DNA of 63,767 nt from a virus, in the IMG/VR virus record IMGVR_UViG_3300010354_000086, positions 1-63,767 of that record. The stretch is one strand, 5' to 3'. Below, piece after piece: positions 10,501-19,978 of the stretch. Numbering within the stretch: the stretch's first letter is position 1; each line of letters begins with the position of its first letter. A model generated the notes under the pieces. It worked only from the letters and a program-made list of their open reading frames with translations, had not been told where the DNA came from and ran no database searches. Position numbers and translations under genes: made by a program.

Positions 10501-13500
10501 TGCACCCCATACCTTTGTAGTAGGTGATAACATTGTCGTTGATTGTAATAATAGCGGATTTAACACACCAGCAGGCGGTAGTGAAATTACAGGAACTACC
10601 TATAATACTATTAGCTATAGTAATACTGGGACCTTTTTAGCTAATACTAGCGCCGAGGGGCATGTTTCTATTATATTTGACACTACAGGAAACTTAACAA
10701 TAGATGGAACTATCTATGCTGCTGATGACAGTTCAACAGTTCAACCAACTTTAGTTGGAGATCCAACCGACACAACAGTTAACTATTTTATGAGATCATC
10801 TAATAGTAGCCAGTATCTATTATTAGATCCGTCAGTCTCATCATATACTTTCACCAATACTACAATCGGATCAGTTGCTCGTAACGGCTCTAACATAGCT
10901 ACTATTGTTACAGAAAGTGCTCATAATCTAGTTTCTGGAAATCGTGTTCGAATTGAATGCGATATACCTAGTTTCGATGCGTCTAATGTAGAAGTATCTG
11001 TTACTAATTCAACCACATTCACTTATACTAATACCGGGGGAGTTGTTACTACTACTGGAACCTCAGGTACTGTTAGAAGTGTAGTATCAGCAGCTGATTC
11101 GGCAGCTCAAGGTGTAGTTACTGATTACAGAACAGGTGTGTTATCAGCAGTTGATAATGCTAATATTACTACAGGCAGTAGTTATAATCCTCCTAGTGGA
11201 ACGCACATATATGAAAATATTCCACTGACTAACGTCACAGGATCAGGCACTGGAGCTCGAGCTAATATCACTGTTACAAATGGTGAAGTAACTGATGTTG
11301 ATTTAATTCGTGGCGGAACTGGTTATGCTGTCGGCAGTATTGTATCAGCTAGCAATTCAAATCTAGGTGGTGCAGGCTCTGGATTTCAAATTGAAATTTT
11401 ATCTATAGAAAAAAGAGTCTATGTTGACATCTTAGGCGGAGAATTATTTGTTGCGTCAAGTAGTTCACCTGACTTTATTCAAGACAATACCGCAGATATT
11501 TTTACTATTGCTGATTTAGCTGCTTCAATACAAGAAACATTCGATGCAAATACTGATGTAGATTATACTCCAGTTACCGGTAATACAATCACAATTAATA
11601 GCCATAGTTTCGAAAATGGAGATCCTGTAAAGTATATTTCAAGTCCTAATCCACAGATAGGAGGATTGTTAAACGGGGAAGTATATTACACTAAAAAGAT
11701 TAATGCTAATACTATCGAGTTATATGAAGACTATTACCTACTTAACAAGGTAGAATTTACTAGTTCGAGCACCGGAACTCACAGTTTAACAATCTATACC
11801 ATTAACACCGTTGATAATAGTATCTATATACCTGATCATACTTTTCAAACTGGAGATGCTTTTAGATTTATAGGGTCAAATTTACCCGTCATTACTAGTG
11901 ATACAATTGAAAGTGACAGTGCATTCTTTGTTGGATCAGTGACTCAAAATAGTTTTACTATCCATTCTTTAAGATCTAATGCTCTAGCAAGCATTAATGG
12001 ATTAACAATCTCAGAGAGTGATTTAACTGATGACGGCTCAGGATCAGCAACCGTTGTAAAACAAAATGTTACTGTTGAAGATATTGTCAACACTAGCAGT
12101 CGACTTGAAGCTAATTGGAATTCATTAACAGCAACAAACATTGATGCTAGTAATATTATTTCAGGAGTTATTAATACTTCTAGACTAGCTTATGGTTCAG
12201 CTAATGACTTAACCTTCTTGAGAGGAGATAGTATTTGGGCAACTGCTGTTCAAAGTATCCAAGAAGGCAGCGGTAGTCCTATTTCATTAACTGGAAGTAC
12301 CGATAGCACCATATACTACGGTGATGTTATTATTGATATTGAGCGTACTGACAGTGCTCCTCTAGGTGCATTTACTAGCCTTGGTGTTGCTAAATTCTTA
12401 AAAACACAGTTTGATGTGGGAACTGGAGCTTCAGCTGGCGAAGTAACAATTAAATCTGGAGTAGTTGATGCTGGAACTTTAGACGGGTTTGACAGTACAT
12501 ATTATCTAAACCCTAGCAACCTAACATCAGCTGTACCTGTTAGCAAAGGTGGTACTAACCTTTCAACATATTCAGCTGGAGATTTAATCTACGCTCAAAG
12601 TTCAGGAGTTTTGACTCAACTAGCTATCGGTGCTCAAGATCAAGTTCTAGTGAGTGATGGCACTTATCCGGTTTACAGCCCATCATTAACACTAGGTAGA
12701 ACTGTAGGCATTTCAAGTGGAGAGCTTACTAGCACATCGTCAGGTAAAGCTAAACTCTTTGCAAGTAATGCTAATGGTCTAGAAATTGGTAGTGATAGTC
12801 ATCATATTGTTCTTGGTAACAGCTCTAATAATGACATTTCATCTAATGTTTTAAACTATACTACAGGAGGTGCACCAACTAATGTTGTTACAGTTAATTT
12901 AACTTCTGTTAGTACAACAACATCAACTACAATCGATAATGGTCAAACTGTTTTATTAGTCAGTAGCGCATCTGGTATTGTACCAGGTATGATTGTTACA
13001 GGATCAGCAAGCATTCCTTCTAACACTACAATTGTTGGAACGACTGGAACAAGACTTTACATAAGTTCAACTTTAACTGGATCAATCCCAGGGTCAACTA
13101 GTTTGACCTTCACTCATACTTCGTCAAGTCTAGGGTTATTCCAAGGAAATTATGTAACAATTAGCTCAAGTGGTATTACTAACTTAGATGGTACATGGCC
13201 TATTTCAGCTGCTACTTCAGTAGGAACTAGTTTTAGTATTACTACTAATGATAATGTTACAGCTTCATCAGTAGCAAGAGCCGGTAGTATTACTGCTCTA
13301 AGTAGCTTATTAGTAAGGAATAAAACTCTTATTGTAGGACAGAATGAAGCAGGAACAAGTCCTGCTTCTGTGACTATAAGAAGTGAAAATGCTATTGGAA
13401 CCAACATAGCCGCAGGTGATTTGGTTATTAGACCGGGTCTAAGTACTGGCAATGCTGCTGGCGGTAATTTTATTGTTCAAACAGGTGCTCAAGGTTCAAG

Positions 13501-14377
13501 CGGGAACACCTATCAGGTTGCTACTACAAGGTTAACGATTGATAATGCAGGACTAGCAACTTTTGCAAATAATGTTACTGTTACTGGAGATTTAGCAGTA
13601 AATGGTGCCGACATTACTACTACAAATACTGGCACTGCTACATTATTCAATGCCAATGCCACTGCACTTAATATTGGTGGTGCTGCTACAGCAGTTAGTA
13701 TTGGATCAAGTGCATCAGGTACTACTACCGTAAATCATAATCTAACAGTCACAGGTGACTTATTAGTTAACGGTAGTACAACTACAGTTAATTCAACTGT
13801 GGTTACTATTGATGATCCAATATTTACTTTAGGGGGTGACACAGCTCCATCAAGTGACGACAATAAGGATCGAGGAATTGTATTCCGTTACTTTGACTCA
13901 ACTGCTAAAACTGGATTTTTCGGGTTTGATGACTCGGATAATAGTTTTATGTATATTCCAGATGCAACAATCTCTGGAGAAGTTGCTACCGGAACACTAG
14001 GAACTGTTAAGTTAGGCGCAGTAAATATTGACGGAAAAACAGTTATCGACACATTTGAGTATACCGGCCTATCTTCAGGTGCAGGTTCAACGGTGATTGA
14101 TACATTCGATAAATTAACCTATCGATCTGCAAAGTTTTTGGTACAGATTACCTGTACTGCTGGAACTCACAGTGGAACCTATCAAGCATCAGAGGTACTA
14201 GTAATACATAACGGCACAGATGCGTTCATGACAGAATATGCAGTAATTAAAACTGGACTAGCAGAACTGGCTATTTTTACAGTAGGAGTTTCAGGTAATA
14301 ATGTTCAATTAAGTGCAACTGCTACATCAGGCGATACAATTACTGTTAGACTAACTAAAACACTGCAAACAATTTAA
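7580..14377 (+). CDS. Giant tail fibre, beta-helix and beta-repeat protein (2265 aa)
   Basis: The largest gene of the window, starting MATRIKHKRSSISGSIPTTG, a common start of T4-like fibre proteins (HKRS...P...L..GEIALNTADGKVFLK). Residues about 155-420 form a pectin-lyase-like region (VSETKGDDNNDGVSAPVQSI, SVIGDGLRTTLLRPLNPG) paralogous to the preceding gene. Later come the shared WEYAGSGIDYNALP module, repeated SVARNGSNIATI...H-type beta modules, and near residue 2000 one copy of the TATLFNANATALNIGGAAT repeat. The C-terminal 150 residues resemble a fibre tip domain. It is coupled to the upstream gene by TAATG. A distal fibre with glycan-binding function is inferred. Confidence 0.8.
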   Translation: MATRIKHKRSSISGSIPTTGDLEAGEIALNTADGKVFLKRDDNEIVDVTRQIFDKDTRIEITDTSDGVITVVVDTEEKIRVSDTSINLKEEVVVEDANGIEFKELSANGASGITLKAPNSLSSSYTMRLPIASGTANQILSTDGSGQLTFIDSDIYGGNRIYVSETKGDDNNDGVSAPVQSIKKALQLASALVYTSGGSVNGTRVAVMVAAGDYVVDNPVIIPDNVSVIGDGLRTTLLRPLNPGLDMFRVRGGCYFTEFTFRDAVDTSFVPTFTFDYSFSFDNPLDSNCDRTGYTYLPSTKPVITLSPYIQNCSLISFLGGNGVKIDGNLVLTPNVSPGNPQEQERPAVGDVPEQGKSMVANAFTMVSFGGTGWRVINDAYSQLVSCFQIFMLNGVYTQSGGYVSITNSATNFGIYALRSSGYSPNSFVFDRATIVSTGSSGGQQTLEIIGLVRDEPVEEFILRFYDGSTLADITNTFKPAATELTFNAATDLNTTTNIFSITSHGFTNGQAVIYDSNGNTPLGGLDDEQTYYIDYINSNEFRLLFDDSLNTAVDITSLSTGTHKFIIDRQEFFVDEVVSRHSTYQELTLASGTYNFNIGQIIAGTTGGNPNSAYVYSWNQSTRKLVVSVNLVTIGASEIRNTFDASSVITADHSSPTPVTNINVDSVATVTGYNSANFKILSTTEGGLLTNLVNLPKNKVYFHRPSIVNSSAHTWEYAGSGIDYNALPQNGGNTVARFEQYAELPGRVYTSGTNELGDFKVGSFITAYNRTGNITFRNKVSVDQLDALRISLSDVEITALSTDVDLGDNEPGGATNSRLSTQAAVRGFLNNRLGNFIDKSVATSAVPGAIVQLNANGQINDDLIPATRAFQSSLLSGYKSRLNIVEQIPAVDSSAGDIATEEFEQIELTLSDPVTVTDGMTISQTSSGISGIIRGDQSNSSTIVVASTGRYFKKSLIDSVSRNGSNLATITFTAPHTFVVGDNIVVDCNNSGFNTPAGGSEITGTTYNTISYSNTGTFLANTSAEGHVSIIFDTTGNLTIDGTIYAADDSSTVQPTLVGDPTDTTVNYFMRSSNSSQYLLLDPSVSSYTFTNTTIGSVARNGSNIATIVTESAHNLVSGNRVRIECDIPSFDASNVEVSVTNSTTFTYTNTGGVVTTTGTSGTVRSVVSAADSAAQGVVTDYRTGVLSAVDNANITTGSSYNPPSGTHIYENIPLTNVTGSGTGARANITVTNGEVTDVDLIRGGTGYAVGSIVSASNSNLGGAGSGFQIEILSIEKRVYVDILGGELFVASSSSPDFIQDNTADIFTIADLAASIQETFDANTDVDYTPVTGNTITINSHSFENGDPVKYISSPNPQIGGLLNGEVYYTKKINANTIELYEDYYLLNKVEFTSSSTGTHSLTIYTINTVDNSIYIPDHTFQTGDAFRFIGSNLPVITSDTIESDSAFFVGSVTQNSFTIHSLRSNALASINGLTISESDLTDDGSGSATVVKQNVTVEDIVNTSSRLEANWNSLTATNIDASNIISGVINTSRLAYGSANDLTFLRGDSIWATAVQSIQEGSGSPISLTGSTDSTIYYGDVIIDIERTDSAPLGAFTSLGVAKFLKTQFDVGTGASAGEVTIKSGVVDAGTLDGFDSTYYLNPSNLTSAVPVSKGGTNLSTYSAGDLIYAQSSGVLTQLAIGAQDQVLVSDGTYPVYSPSLTLGRTVGISSGELTSTSSGKAKLFASNANGLEIGSDSHHIVLGNSSNNDISSNVLNYTTGGAPTNVVTVNLTSVSTTTSTTIDNGQTVLLVSSASGIVPGMIVTGSASIPSNTTIVGTTGTRLYISSTLTGSIPGSTSLTFTHTSSSLGLFQGNYVTISSSGITNLDGTWPISAATSVGTSFSITTNDNVTASSVARAGSITALSSLLVRNKTLIVGQNEAGTSPASVTIRSENAIGTNIAAGDLVIRPGLSTGNAAGGNFIVQTGAQGSSGNTYQVATTRLTIDNAGLATFANNVTVTGDLAVNGADITTTNTGTATLFNANATALNIGGAATAVSIGSSASGTTTVNHNLTVTGDLLVNGSTTTVNSTVVTIDDPIFTLGGDTAPSSDDNKDRGIVFRYFDSTAKTGFFGFDDSDNSFMYIPDATISGEVATGTLGTVKLGAVNIDGKTVIDTFEYTGLSSGAGSTVIDTFDKLTYRSAKFLVQITCTAGTHSGTYQASEVLVIHNGTDAFMTEYAVIKTGLAELAIFTVGVSGNNVQLSATATSGDTITVRLTKTLQTI

Positions 14378-14385
14378 TGTAAATA
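14378..14385 (+). promoter_or_regulatory. T4-type late promoter box TGTAAATA
   Basis: TGTAAATA (consensus TATAAATA) starts directly after the fibre stop codon and ends 17 bases before the ATG at 14403. The expected short leader carries GAGA as a weak Shine-Dalgarno sequence. Confidence 0.6.
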
Positions 14386-14402
14386 CTGTGAGAGATTAAT
14401 AG

Positions 14403-15014
14403 ATGGCACATTCAGATAAAAATATTGTAATAACACCAAATATAGGATCAAGCTCAAGTGATCCTCAAATTGTGTTTAGTGGTGCTGATGCGTCAACTGG
14501 TCCGCAAAATATTACTTTAAAAGCTTATCCGACAAATTCAGGAACACTTAGTTTTGAAGGATCGGCAGGTCAGTTATTTTCAATTACAAACAGTTTAACT
14601 GGTACTCTTTTTTCAGTTAATGACATATCCGGTATTCCTAGTATTGAAGTTTTGAGTACAGGGGTTGTTAAACTAGCAGAATTCTCGGGATTTGTAGCTT
14701 ACGGTGTAAGCCCGAGTGTAAGCGCAGCTGGGACTACTCAAGGAACTGCTACGTCAATTACAAGACCTATTAGCGTAGTAAGCACAGTAACAGCCGCAGT
14801 TAGTGACGGAGTAATTATGCCTACAGCTACTGCCGGAACAAGGATCATCATTATTAACACTTCGGCTGCTACACTAAAAGTGTATCCTGCTACTAGCGGA
14901 CAGATTAATGCTCTTGGAACTAATGCTGCTTATAGCATGAGTGCAGGGTCAAGACTGGAATTCATTGCCACATCTACTACACAGTGGTATACTATTAACG
15001 CTACATTCGCCTAA
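14403..15014 (+). CDS. Fibre/virion structural protein (203 aa)
   Basis: Starts MAHSDKNIVITPNIGSSSSD. The middle (SGQLFSITNSLTGTLFSVND, then ISGIPSIEVLSTGVVKLAEF) is a beta module frequent in phage tail fibres. The C-terminal half (TAGTRIIIINTSAATLKVYP, AGSRLEFIATSTTQWYTI) looks like a small beta-sandwich or jelly-roll cap domain. It has no catalytic motif. It lies between two fibre genes with its own late promoter, so it may be a fibre subunit or a connector. Family assignment is by visual resemblance only. Confidence 0.6.
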   Translation: MAHSDKNIVITPNIGSSSSDPQIVFSGADASTGPQNITLKAYPTNSGTLSFEGSAGQLFSITNSLTGTLFSVNDISGIPSIEVLSTGVVKLAEFSGFVAYGVSPSVSAAGTTQGTATSITRPISVVSTVTAAVSDGVIMPTATAGTRIIIINTSAATLKVYPATSGQINALGTNAAYSMSAGSRLEFIATSTTQWYTINATFA

Positions 15015-15025
15015 TCCACCAAACC

Positions 15026-15033
15026 AATAAATA
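15026..15033 (+). promoter_or_regulatory. T4-type late promoter box AATAAATA inside a 7-bp inverted repeat
   Basis: AATAAATA ends 27 bases before the ATG at 15061, and the leader contains AAAGGG. The box lies within the loop of a perfect inverted repeat, CCACCAA (15016-15022) and TTGGTGG (15041-15047), which could act as a weak terminator of the preceding gene or as a protein-binding site. Confidence 0.65.
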
Positions 15034-15060
15034 CTTGATATTGGTGGAAAGGGAAACCAA

Positions 15061-18000
15061 ATGTCAACTATTGATTTCGTCGTAAAGAACGGCCTTGTGG
15101 TCAATGAAGATGCATTGATCAAAGATACAACAGATAGCTCAAGCAAGGATACCGGTGCTCTCATTGTAGAGGGCGGCGTAGGTATTGAAAAGAAGTTATA
15201 TGTAGGAACTGATGCAGTTATTGAGTCCGACCTAGCGGTTAATGGCGGCGATATAACTTCGAGTGCTACAACTTTTAATCTTTTAAATTCAACGGTTACA
15301 ACCGGAAATTTATTTGGTGCAAGTACAACTGTAAGTATCGGATCGTCAACTGGAACTACAACAATTAATAACGCTAACACTGTAGTCACAGGAGATCTAG
15401 CAGTTAATGGTGGAGATCTAACCACTAGTCAAACTACTTTTAATTTAGTTAATACTACAGCAACTACTGTGAATCTTGCTGGAGCTGCTACAGATGTGCA
15501 GATAGGTGCTGCAACTGGCACCACTGAAATTAACAACAATCTCAATGTTGTAGGAGATGTTGATATTGATGGTGGAGATTTAACTGTTAGCACTGCGTCG
15601 TTTAATTTAGTTAATACTACAGCAACTACTGTGAACTTTGCTGGAGCTGCTACTACATTAAACATTGGGGCAGCTTCTGGAACTACAACAATTAATAATG
15701 CTGCAACTACTATATCAGGAACTTTAAATGCAAACGGCGGAGCAATTGTAACAGACGATACAACCTTTAATTTAATTAATACAAATGCAACTACAGTAAA
15801 TTTTGCTGGTGCAGGTACTACTATTAGCATTGGAGCATCTACTGGTACTACTACTGTTAATAATAACTTTGCTGTAAACGGAAATACCACTATCGGAAAT
15901 GCCAGCGCCGATACGATTACTTTTAACGCAAATTCAGGTTCGGTACCAAACACACTAACTCTAACTACTGATGATGCAGTAGCAGATAATTTAACTTATC
16001 CATTGAAATTAAGCCATACTACTTCAGGAACCCCAGCAATCGGAATCGGGACCGGTATTCAGTTTATAGCTGAAACTTCAGCTAATAATAACGAAATTGG
16101 CATGATTCTAGAAACAATTACTACAGATGTTACTGCAAACAGCGAAGATTTTGATTTCGTTCTTCGTTTAATGAAGGCTGGAAATACCGCAGCAGAAGCT
16201 TTTAGAGTAAGTAGCACAGGTAACATTAGTGCAATTGGGGATGTTCAAATTCAAGGTGGAGATCTAACTACAAACCAAACCACATTTAATTTATTAAATT
16301 CTACTGCAACTACTGTCAACTTTGCTGGTGCCGCTACAGATGTACAAATCGGTGCAGGGTCCGGAACTACTACTGTTAATAATAATTTAACAGTTGATTT
16401 AAATTTAACAGTCACAGGTGATGCAACAATCGACGGAGACTTATTACCAAATGCTGATGATACTGGTGCTGTTGGGACAGCCGCTAAAACATGGAATGAT
16501 GGAAGGTTCACTAACTTAACTATTGATGGAACCTTAAATGTTAGAACTAAGTTAGATTTAGAAGACAGTGATATTATTGAATTTGGTACAGGCGGTGATG
16601 CTACTTTTAACTATGACGGAACAGCAAATACTTTTAGTCTAAGTTTAGGAACTGATGCTCTTAGTTTTATTATAGCTGATGGTGCAACTACAAAAGTTAC
16701 CATAGAAAAAGATGGTGATATTATTACCGCAGGTGATTTAGCGGTTAATGGTGGTGATTTAACTACTAGTGCATCAACCTTTAATCTAGTTAATACAAAT
16801 GCAACTACAGTAAGTCTAGCTGGAGCAGCTACTACACTTAATATCGGTAACGCTACAGCAGCTCAAACAGTTTATGTAGGCGGAACTAGCTCTGGTGCAT
16901 CAACTTACTATTTTGGTACAGGTGGAACTACTACTGGTCTAACTAAAACTGTAAACCTTGGTACAGGCGGCGGCGCCGGAAGTACAACTAATGTTAATCT
17001 AGGAAGTACTAGCGGTGGCACAATAACCTTAAATGCTAATGCTGTACTCGAGGGTGATATTCAAGTTAAAGGTGGTGATATTACCACCAATCAAACTACA
17101 TTTAATCTTTTAAACACAACTGCTACCACTGTTAATTTTGCTGGTGCAGCTACAGCTATAGAGATTGGATCGAGCACAGGAACTACTAATGTTAATAATA
17201 ACTTAGATGTAGACGGTGATATTAACATTGACGGTGGTGATATTACAACAAGTGTTACAACATTTAACTTACTTAATACTACTGCTACAACTATTAACTT
17301 TTCTGGAGATGCTACTACATTAAATATAGGTAATGCTACAGCAGCACAGACAATAAGTATTGGTAATTCCAGTACTGGAGCAAGCACATATAACTTTGGT
17401 ACTGCTCCTTCTGCTAATACATTAACAAAGACTGTTAACCTTGGTACTGGTGGAGCCGCTGGAACCACCACAAATGTTAATATCGGTAGCAGTGTTGGTG
17501 GTACAACTACTATCAATAGTCCAGCTTTTAGCATTGGCGGACAAATGACGTTCCCAACTGCTATAGCTAATCGACCTATTTTAGGAGGTGGATTTATTTC
17601 TCAAGAAACAGGTGACAGTGACCACGATATTTGGGGAATTTCAGAAGACTATTATCCATCTCATGCAACTGCTGCTAATGCCTGGGGTATTCGTTGGGAC
17701 AGTACAAATAATGAAATAGAGTATGTAGGCGGAGGAACTAATCGATTTGTATTTGATTTAGACAACGGTGATTTAACTATGACCGGCAATTTAAATTTAA
17801 ATGCTACATCAATGATTACTAATCAGACAGCGTTTAATCTTTTAAACACAACTGCTACAACAATTAACTTCGGAGGTGCAGCAACTACTGTTGAAATTGG
17901 TGCTGCTACAGGAACTACAAATGTTAATAATAATCTTGATGTTGATGGAGATATTAACATTGACGGTGGTGACCTAACATCTAGTGCAACTACTTTTAAT

Positions 18001-18642
18001 CTATTTGGTTCTACAGTGACTACACTGAATGCTGGTTCGGCAACATCCGGCACACTTAGTATTTTATATAATACAGCGTCGACTACTACTAGTACCGGTG
18101 CTCTAGTAGTCAGTGGGGGAGTTGGTGTGAGTGGTGCTATTCGAGCAGGTAGTATTCAAAATACGCCTATAGGGTCTACTACAGCATCTACAGGAGCATT
18201 TACCAGTTTAACTGCAAATGGAGCAGTGACATTTACTGCTGGCACAGCATCAACATCAACTAGCACAGGAACATTGGTAGTCACTGGTGGTGTAGGTATC
18301 AGCGGAGCACTTTACGCTACTAGCAAATCGTTTGACATCGAACATCCGACAAAATCTAATATGAGGCTACGACATGGTAGTCTTGAAGGTCCGGAATTTG
18401 GTGTGTATGTGAGAGGACACCTAGTAGACTCACATGTAATTGAATTACCCGACTATTGGATTGGACTAGTTGATCCTGAAACTATCACAGTTAATGTTAC
18501 ACCAAAAGGTCGTCCACAAGAGATCTTTGTCAAGTACATTAGTAATAACAGAATACACCTCGCAGGTGATGATATCGACTGTTATTTTATTGTCTATGCA
18601 GAACGCAAAGATATTAATAAGATTGAGGTAGAAGGTGAATAA
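15061..18642 (+). CDS. Repeat-built tail fibre with conserved C-terminal tip (1193 aa)
   Basis: The N-terminus (MSTIDFVVKNGLVVNEDALI...DTGALIVEGGVGI) is a typical fibre attachment module. About ten degenerate copies of a 45-60-residue unit follow (GGDLTTSxTTFNLxNTTATT, then VNFAGAATxLxIG, then TGTTNINNNLDVDGD). The C-terminal 105 residues (KSFDIEHPTKSNMRLRHGS, LEGPEFGVYVRG, LPDYWIGLVDPETITV, YFIVYAERKD) form a tip domain seen in many fibres of aquatic T4-like phages. No peptidase S74 catalytic motif is visible. Its stop overlaps the ATG of the LamG-like gene (TAATG), coupling fibre and adhesin synthesis. Confidence 0.8.
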   Translation: MSTIDFVVKNGLVVNEDALIKDTTDSSSKDTGALIVEGGVGIEKKLYVGTDAVIESDLAVNGGDITSSATTFNLLNSTVTTGNLFGASTTVSIGSSTGTTTINNANTVVTGDLAVNGGDLTTSQTTFNLVNTTATTVNLAGAATDVQIGAATGTTEINNNLNVVGDVDIDGGDLTVSTASFNLVNTTATTVNFAGAATTLNIGAASGTTTINNAATTISGTLNANGGAIVTDDTTFNLINTNATTVNFAGAGTTISIGASTGTTTVNNNFAVNGNTTIGNASADTITFNANSGSVPNTLTLTTDDAVADNLTYPLKLSHTTSGTPAIGIGTGIQFIAETSANNNEIGMILETITTDVTANSEDFDFVLRLMKAGNTAAEAFRVSSTGNISAIGDVQIQGGDLTTNQTTFNLLNSTATTVNFAGAATDVQIGAGSGTTTVNNNLTVDLNLTVTGDATIDGDLLPNADDTGAVGTAAKTWNDGRFTNLTIDGTLNVRTKLDLEDSDIIEFGTGGDATFNYDGTANTFSLSLGTDALSFIIADGATTKVTIEKDGDIITAGDLAVNGGDLTTSASTFNLVNTNATTVSLAGAATTLNIGNATAAQTVYVGGTSSGASTYYFGTGGTTTGLTKTVNLGTGGGAGSTTNVNLGSTSGGTITLNANAVLEGDIQVKGGDITTNQTTFNLLNTTATTVNFAGAATAIEIGSSTGTTNVNNNLDVDGDINIDGGDITTSVTTFNLLNTTATTINFSGDATTLNIGNATAAQTISIGNSSTGASTYNFGTAPSANTLTKTVNLGTGGAAGTTTNVNIGSSVGGTTTINSPAFSIGGQMTFPTAIANRPILGGGFISQETGDSDHDIWGISEDYYPSHATAANAWGIRWDSTNNEIEYVGGGTNRFVFDLDNGDLTMTGNLNLNATSMITNQTAFNLLNTTATTINFGGAATTVEIGAATGTTNVNNNLDVDGDINIDGGDLTSSATTFNLFGSTVTTLNAGSATSGTLSILYNTASTTTSTGALVVSGGVGVSGAIRAGSIQNTPIGSTTASTGAFTSLTANGAVTFTAGTASTSTSTGTLVVTGGVGISGALYATSKSFDIEHPTKSNMRLRHGSLEGPEFGVYVRGHLVDSHVIELPDYWIGLVDPETITVNVTPKGRPQEIFVKYISNNRIHLAGDDIDCYFIVYAERKDINKIEVEGE
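15235..18060 (+). repeat. About ten tandem degenerate fibre repeats
   Basis: In-frame repeats of about 140-300 bases share the core coding TTFNLLNTTATTVNFAGAAT and the linker GTTNVNNNLDVDGDINIDGG. Long near-identical DNA stretches recur within the gene and in the fibre gene at 6787-7260, giving many potential recombination partners. Confidence 0.85.
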
Positions 18643-19316
18643 TGAGCATTGCTTATAACCCTAAGATAGTTACTAATGGATTAGTAGCTGCAATCGATGC
18701 TTCAAATCCTAGATCATATCCTGGGACCGGTACAACTGTCTATGATATTAGTGGAAACGGAAATCATTCTACTATCAATGGTACTGTATCATTTGTAAGC
18801 AACGGTTCCGCAAGTTATTTTGACTGGGCAACACAGGGTAATTCAAATTATATCTATAGCAATACATCTTTTGCATATGTAGATATTACTATAGTTTTCC
18901 TTCCAGATTTTACACTTTCTGTGTCGGATCTTTCTACCTTAGTTGGGATAGTATCATCTGGTGCTCCTAATAGTGATAAAAGTCTAAGATTTGTCGGAGC
19001 TAACGGTACTGGTCCATGGAATGTAACTGGAAGGAATCCAGGGGATGCGAATGATTGGGCATATCCTACTGCTACATCATATTATGTAAACGGAACTGTA
19101 ACAAGTACATTAGTTAGTGGGTGGAATGTATTCGGCGGCTATAGGACAAACCAATCTTCGTATCCATTAACTTCTGCATACTATCTCGGAAGTTCGGGGT
19201 ATTCTCAACGAGGGTTCAGAGGAAGAATTGCTGCCTGTTACTTATATAATAGACAATTAACTGCAACTGAACAAAAAGAAAACTTTAATGCACTCCGTGG
19301 GAGGTTTGGATTATAA
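18642..19316 (+). CDS. LamG-like adhesin 1 of 3 (224 aa)
   Basis: Starts MSIAYNPKIVTNGLVAAIDA. The LamG/concanavalin-like hallmarks are a GLVAAIDASN opening, a YDISGNGNHSTINGTVSF strand and a terminal helix-like motif YNRQLTATEQKENFNALRGR. This fold binds carbohydrate in many surface proteins. It is the first of three tandem paralogues and is joined to the repeat fibre by TAATG and to the next gene by another TAATG. It probably decorates the fibre tip and contributes to receptor choice. The central region differs strongly from the other two copies. Confidence 0.75.
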   Translation: MSIAYNPKIVTNGLVAAIDASNPRSYPGTGTTVYDISGNGNHSTINGTVSFVSNGSASYFDWATQGNSNYIYSNTSFAYVDITIVFLPDFTLSVSDLSTLVGIVSSGAPNSDKSLRFVGANGTGPWNVTGRNPGDANDWAYPTATSYYVNGTVTSTLVSGWNVFGGYRTNQSSYPLTSAYYLGSSGYSQRGFRGRIAACYLYNRQLTATEQKENFNALRGRFGL

Positions 19317-19978
19317 TGGCACTACAACATTCCCCTTCTATAGCAACTTCTGGACTTGTTTTATATTTAGACGCTGCTAACAGTAAAAGTTATTCAGGTT
19401 CTGGAACTACTTGGACCGACCTAAGCGGTAATAATAATAACGCAACTTCTACAGGTAGTCCTTCTTATACTAGCGGGAGTAACGGATACTTTAGTTTTTC
19501 AGGTACACAGTATTTTAGCTGTGCTTCTAGTTCATCATTTGCATTCGGAACTGGAGATTTTACTATTGAATGTTGGTATTATCCGACTAGCTTTTCTACT
19601 TATAGTCATCTAGTTGCACTTCCAGATCAAAATACTTTCGGGCTCAAAGCTAACATCTCTAATGGAGAGCTGTATTTTTATAGTGCAGCATTTAATAATT
19701 ATCCTACTACAGGGTGGACACTAACTCTCAATGCTTGGAACCATGTGGTTTTTGTAAGATCGTCATCAGTAGCATATCCTTACTTAAACGGTACCGCATA
19801 TGCATCAAAATCCGGATTCACTAACAATTTTACTGCTCAAATTTGTAACATTCATAATGGGTATGCTAGTGAATTTGCTAACGCTAGGATGAGTGTAGTT
19901 AAAATATATAATACTGCACTAACAGCTACACAGGTAAAGAACAATTATAATGCTCTTAGAGGACGGTATAGTGTATGA
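19316..19978 (+). CDS. LamG-like adhesin 2 of 3 (220 aa)
   Basis: Paralogue of its neighbours: SGLVLYLDAANSKSYSGSG, TTWTDLSGNNNNATSTGSPS, then FTIECWYYPTSF, WNHVVFVRSS and a C-terminal YNTALTATQVKNNYNALRGR. The DFTIECWYYP and W-N-H-V phrases are classic LamG/laminin-G-like strands. It overlaps the preceding stop by one base and the next start by four, so the three adhesins are translated as a coupled set. A carbohydrate-binding role on the distal fibre is inferred from fold and position. Confidence 0.8.
   Translation: MALQHSPSIATSGLVLYLDAANSKSYSGSGTTWTDLSGNNNNATSTGSPSYTSGSNGYFSFSGTQYFSCASSSSFAFGTGDFTIECWYYPTSFSTYSHLVALPDQNTFGLKANISNGELYFYSAAFNNYPTTGWTLTLNAWNHVVFVRSSSVAYPYLNGTAYASKSGFTNNFTAQICNIHNGYASEFANARMSVVKIYNTALTATQVKNNYNALRGRYSV

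Noticed and set aside
2868-18642. Many long open frames on the minus strand inside the fibre genes (for example near 6800-7201, 7477-7902, 15429-15953, 17091-17534)
   Set aside because: They lie antisense to well-supported fibre genes, and their Val/Leu/Pro-rich repeat products mirror the Thr/Asn/Gly repeats of the sense strand. No ribosome sites or promoters were seen.
18300-18642. Peptidase S74/endosialidase chaperone domain at the fibre C-terminus
   Set aside because: The characteristic S74 catalytic Ser/Lys motif is not seen; the conserved HPTK...GPEFGVYVRG...VYAERKD tip is a different module.
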